Positions 61,562-64,000 of a stretch of 64,000 nucleotides of DNA are shown here, piece by piece. Position 1 is the first letter of the stretch. Each line of letters starts with the position of its first letter. The notes under the pieces were generated by a model that worked only from the letters and a program-made list of their open reading frames with translations, was not told the origin of the DNA and made no database searches. The stretch is from DATCJA01 sp963734635 (GTDB lineage: Bacteria; Acidobacteriota; Vicinamibacteria; Vicinamibacterales; UBA2999). Location: contig CAVTIA010000007.1 in assembly GCA_963734635.1 (NCBI GenBank), forward strand, positions 186,001-250,000. Direction: 5' to 3'. The translations under genes were made by a program, and so were the position numbers.

Positions 61562-62644
61562 TCAGGTCAAAAGGCCAACGCCAACCGGAATGCCGACGTC
61601 ATGCCACGCGCCCGCCACTGTGGTCTGTTCAACACTTGGGACCCCATACAGTCGCCCGGCATTGGCCACGGTCAGCGTCGCAAATCGCCTGAACCCCGAG
61701 TTGGTTCTCAGCCGTGAGTCGCGCAACGTCTCGTACCAGATGCGACCGGCTCTCTCCCAGGCGTATCCGCCGAGCCGCGTGGCCGTGAGGTAGAACGCGC
61801 GATTCGGAATGCCGGAGTTGATGTGCACTCCCCCGTTGTCCTCGTAGGTTCGGACGAAGTCGTCCATGTGTGCCGGCTGCGGATCCTTGCCGAGCACCGG
61901 ATCGTCGTAGGCCGTTCCAGGCGCCTTCATGGAGCGGAGCGCAACCCCCTGCACGCCCGCCCCGAGCAGTCCTTGGCCGATCAGCCAGTCTGCCGCATCC
62001 GCTGTCTGATTGCCACGTGACTGCTTCACGAGCGACCCGAACACATCGGACATCGATTCGTTCAGGGCACCGGGCTGAAACAGGTATGCGAGCCCTGCCT
62101 CGTCCTCGGTTACGCCGTGACCCAGCTCGTGGCCGATGATGTCGAGCGCGATGGTGAAGCGATTGAAGAGCCGGCCGTCGCCGTCGCCGAATACCATCTG
62201 CTGGCTGTTCCAGAACGCGTTGTTGTAGCGGTTGCCGAAGTGCACGGTTGCATCGAGCGCCATTCCTTCGTCGTCAATGGAATTGCGTCCGTACACGTTC
62301 CAGAAGAAGTTCCATGTGCTGGTGAGCCCGTCGAAGGCCTCATTGACGGCCACATCTGCGCTCGGCGGATCGCCTTCGCCTCGTACACGCCGGCCCGGCA
62401 GCTGCTGCGAGTGCTCGGCGTCGTACACGGTGCAGCGCTTCTCGGCCGGCGCTGCGAGGGCGTCGACCGACGGGGCCGCTTCAAATGACCGCGCCGAAGC
62501 ACGAAACGCGCGCAGCGTGGCGTCGAGGGAAAGCGTGTTGACTGCCATCTGGCGCTGCTCCGGCGTCCCTCTCTCGACGATGGATCGGAGCACGTGTGGC
62601 GGAAGAATGCAGAAGATTGAATGTCGATGGGACGTGGTGCACAT
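61562..62644 (-). CDS. protealysin-like M4 metallopeptidase
   Basis: 360 residues from ATG 62644, which has AAAGGAG 6 bases upstream; the frame extends 31 residues farther but the family start H-S-I-F-C-I-L-P-P-H favours this ATG. Short propeptide (protealysin type, no signal peptide) with the HSIFCILPPHV motif. Zinc site HELGH within ALDIIGHELGHGVT, third ligand Glu in GALNESMSDVFGSL, catalytic His in GGVHINSGIPNRAFYL. Probably secreted by a non-classical route or acting intracellularly; paired with its inhibitor. Confidence 0.93.
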   Translation of the reverse strand: MCTTSHRHSIFCILPPHVLRSIVERGTPEQRQMAVNTLSLDATLRAFRASARSFEAAPSVDALAAPAEKRCTVYDAEHSQQLPGRRVRGEGDPPSADVAVNEAFDGLTSTWNFFWNVYGRNSIDDEGMALDATVHFGNRYNNAFWNSQQMVFGDGDGRLFNRFTIALDIIGHELGHGVTEDEAGLAYLFQPGALNESMSDVFGSLVKQSRGNQTADAADWLIGQGLLGAGVQGVALRSMKAPGTAYDDPVLGKDPQPAHMDDFVRTYEDNGGVHINSGIPNRAFYLTATRLGGYAWERAGRIWYETLRDSRLRTNSGFRRFATLTVANAGRLYGVPSVEQTTVAGAWHDVGIPVGVGLLT

Positions 62645-62933
62645 GTCGGACTCCTTTGTCACGATCGGGATTCCGATCCGCTCTGCGAGGGGAACCGAAC
62701 CTATCGCGTTTCTGCTGAGATAACAAGAGCGATCCACGCGAATCCATGGTTGAGGTGCGTTGCATCTAGCTCAGCCACACAGGTGGCCCGCTACGCGTGT
62801 AAACGTTCACCGCGCAAAAAGCGAACTTGATGTTTGTGGACGTGCAACCGTGCGCAAATTGCGGACGTGCAGCCGTGCGCAAATAACGTCGCTTACGGCC
62901 CAGGCGTATCGATGGATTCCGAAGAGCTGAGCG
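62645..62933. other. intergenic region with 25-bp direct repeat
   Basis: No gene seen. Two copies of a 22-bp sequence (GGACGTGCARCCGTGCGCAA core) at 62838-62859 and 62863-62884, one mismatch, period 25 bp. The protease promoter should lie at the left side; CGCGTGTAAACGTTCACCGCG near 62796 is partly palindromic (AACGTT centre). Confidence 0.5.
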
Positions 62934-63092
62934 TTACAGACTTGCAGGCGTGTGCTGGCGCGACGCGGCGAACCGATCGCTCGACCGACCGAGTGTCATG
63001 AGATGCAGCAGCAGGCCGAGCATGCCGCGGGCAGCGGCTAACGTCGTAAGCGTGGAGGCCACGAACACCGCGAGGATGATGAACTGGTCCAT
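62934..63092 (-). CDS. small membrane protein
   Basis: 52 codons from ATG 63092 to TAA 62934-62936. M-D-Q-F-I-I-L-A-V-F-V-A-S-T-L-T-T-L-A-A is one good transmembrane helix, followed by GMLGLLLHLMTLGRSSDRFA with a second weak hydrophobic stretch. A short T-rich gap separates it from the cyclase gene. No strong ribosome site and no family recognised; a real gene is plausible but unproved. Confidence 0.45.
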   Translation of the reverse strand: MDQFIILAVFVASTLTTLAAARGMLGLLLHLMTLGRSSDRFAASRQHTPASL

Positions 63093-63194
63093 GCTCGGGG
63101 TATCGGCCGATCCGTACGCCCAGAACAGTAGGCCGGGTCCTTTTGGACCGGCAACCTCAGGGCTCAGTAGGGCGGCCCTTTACGGCCAGCCGGC

Positions 63195-64000
63195 TTAGAA
63201 CGTTGCGAGCGCGTTGAATGGAGACGCAGTGCCTCCCTGCACCTGGAAGATGTGCAAGGTGAGCATGAATTCCCACCGTTTCAATCTCGCCGCTTCCCGT
63301 GCCGCATCCTCGAGGTAGGCGTTGTCCACGATCGGCAGCCCGAGGTTCACCTGCGTGACCTGGTGGATCGGCCGGTTGATGCCCTCGACGCCAGAAGGCT
63401 GCACGTCGTTTACCGCATCGCTGGCGAGGAGCGACACATCCCGGGCCCGCAGCCACGGCAGCACCGACGCATGGAGGCCGGCGCCTGCCTGCCCGTACGG
63501 CCACGGCCCTTCGGCGTCGCGCTTCGCCCAGCGTCCTCCGCGCACGAGCAGCGCGTCGCCGGCGCCGATCCGCACACCCGCGAACTTCTCCCACGCTTCG
63601 AGATCTTCCACGTAGATCGGGGTGCTTGGCTCGAGCCACCTGAGCTTTTTCATCAAAGGCATGTCAACGAGCACGCCGCGAGTGATGTACCCGGGGCCCA
63701 TCCGGTCGGCGGCAGACCGCTGGCAGCCCGCGGCGGTGAGGGTGAACGGAAACCCGTTGTAGCTCACCGCCGGTTCGCCCGGCTTCCTGCCGATCGGCCC
63801 CTGATAGTGACAAAGCGCGTCGAGATGAGAATTCAGGCCGTCGTGAATCGACAGGTGGATGATGTCCAGAGCGCCCAGCACCGCGCCCGTCTTCGGATCG
63901 ATGCGCGCCATCCGATGCACGTTCTCGCCGAATCCCCCTGTGTCGCTTCCCTGCTTCTTGATCGGATTGATCTGCAGTGTGACTGTGCGCCCTTCTTTCA
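63195..64000 (-). CDS. cyclase-family hydrolase (N terminus outside window)
   Basis: At least 268 residues; the frame remains open to the right edge (reading KEGRTVTLQINPIKKQGSD before the first internal start), so the true start lies outside. PF04199 core: HLSIHDGLNSHLDALCHYQG (HxDxxxH metal site), TRGVLVDMPLMKKLRWLEP, IGAGDALLVRGGRW, LRARDVSLLASDAVNDVQPS. Paralogue of the protein at 57079-57991, with the same ending LATF. It probably hydrolyses an amide or lactone; the substrate is not known. Confidence 0.9.
   Translation of the reverse strand, partial: KEGRTVTLQINPIKKQGSDTGGFGENVHRMARIDPKTGAVLGALDIIHLSIHDGLNSHLDALCHYQGPIGRKPGEPAVSYNGFPFTLTAAGCQRSAADRMGPGYITRGVLVDMPLMKKLRWLEPSTPIYVEDLEAWEKFAGVRIGAGDALLVRGGRWAKRDAEGPWPYGQAGAGLHASVLPWLRARDVSLLASDAVNDVQPSGVEGINRPIHQVTQVNLGLPIVDNAYLEDAAREAARLKRWEFMLTLHIFQVQGGTASPFNALATF

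Overview
The window is GC-rich and gene-dense. It looks like a chromosomal segment of an Acidobacteriota bacterium, probably a Vicinamibacteria-type soil lineage. That call is an inference from content: several Oar-type TonB-dependent receptors, a DUF5916/CBM9-like protein, cyclase-family hydrolases, a kinase relic and dispersed CTAAAG/CTGAAG hairpins. No rRNA, tRNA, CRISPR array, intact insertion sequence or prophage was seen.

Layout. 0-2.6 kb: 3' part of a TonB-dependent receptor. 2.6-11.7 kb: a FadR-type regulator and a HEPN-like protein on the minus strand, divergent from an operon for a small protein, a CDC48-type AAA+ ATPase and a four-gene 2-oxoacid oxidoreductase. 11.7-15.1 kb: a zone dense in frameshifts (unknown protein, receiver domain, malate synthase). 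15-23 kb: envelope proteins and two glycosyltransferases. 23-32.6 kb: a molybdenum region with an HTH-Mop regulator, a small molybdopterin oxidoreductase, a di-haem peroxidase, modABC, a TonB-dependent receptor and a free Mop protein. 32.7-42.6 kb: DUF5916 protein, then a sulfur region with a TauE-type permease, a TonB receptor, an Rrf2 regulator and cysDNH behind a cysteine-codon leader and terminator. 42.7-45 kb: CFA-type synthase and a flavin reductase. 45-52.3 kb: serine hydrolase, an HxlR/YceI and MhqO/MhqD-like electrophile-response group, peroxidase, lactate permease. 52.3-56.8 kb: ergothioneine operon (MFS, egtB, egtD, HD hydrolase). 56.9-64 kb: a MITE-like element, two cyclase-family proteins, a 43-residue-repeat coiled-coil protein, a lipoprotein and a protealysin/emfourin pair.

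The most interesting system is the cysDNH leader. A consensus-like promoter is followed by a 27-codon ORF with five Cys codons in its first seven. The Cys codons lie in a long stem, and a perfect intrinsic terminator ends a few bases before cysD. This predicts cysteine-responsive transcription attenuation. Second is a probable molybdenum regulon: the same box occurs exactly 42 bp upstream of identical TAGAGT hexamers in front of the Mo/modABC operon and in front of a TonB receptor, and a palindromic copy lies upstream of the HTH-Mop regulator. Third is the coupling of a CDC48-like ATPase to a 2-oxoacid oxidoreductase.

Caveat: more than a dozen genes carry apparent frameshifts. Most are net +1 in the reading direction, which points to single-base insertion errors in the sequence more than to gene decay. 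I give the full inferred extent of each such gene and mark it.
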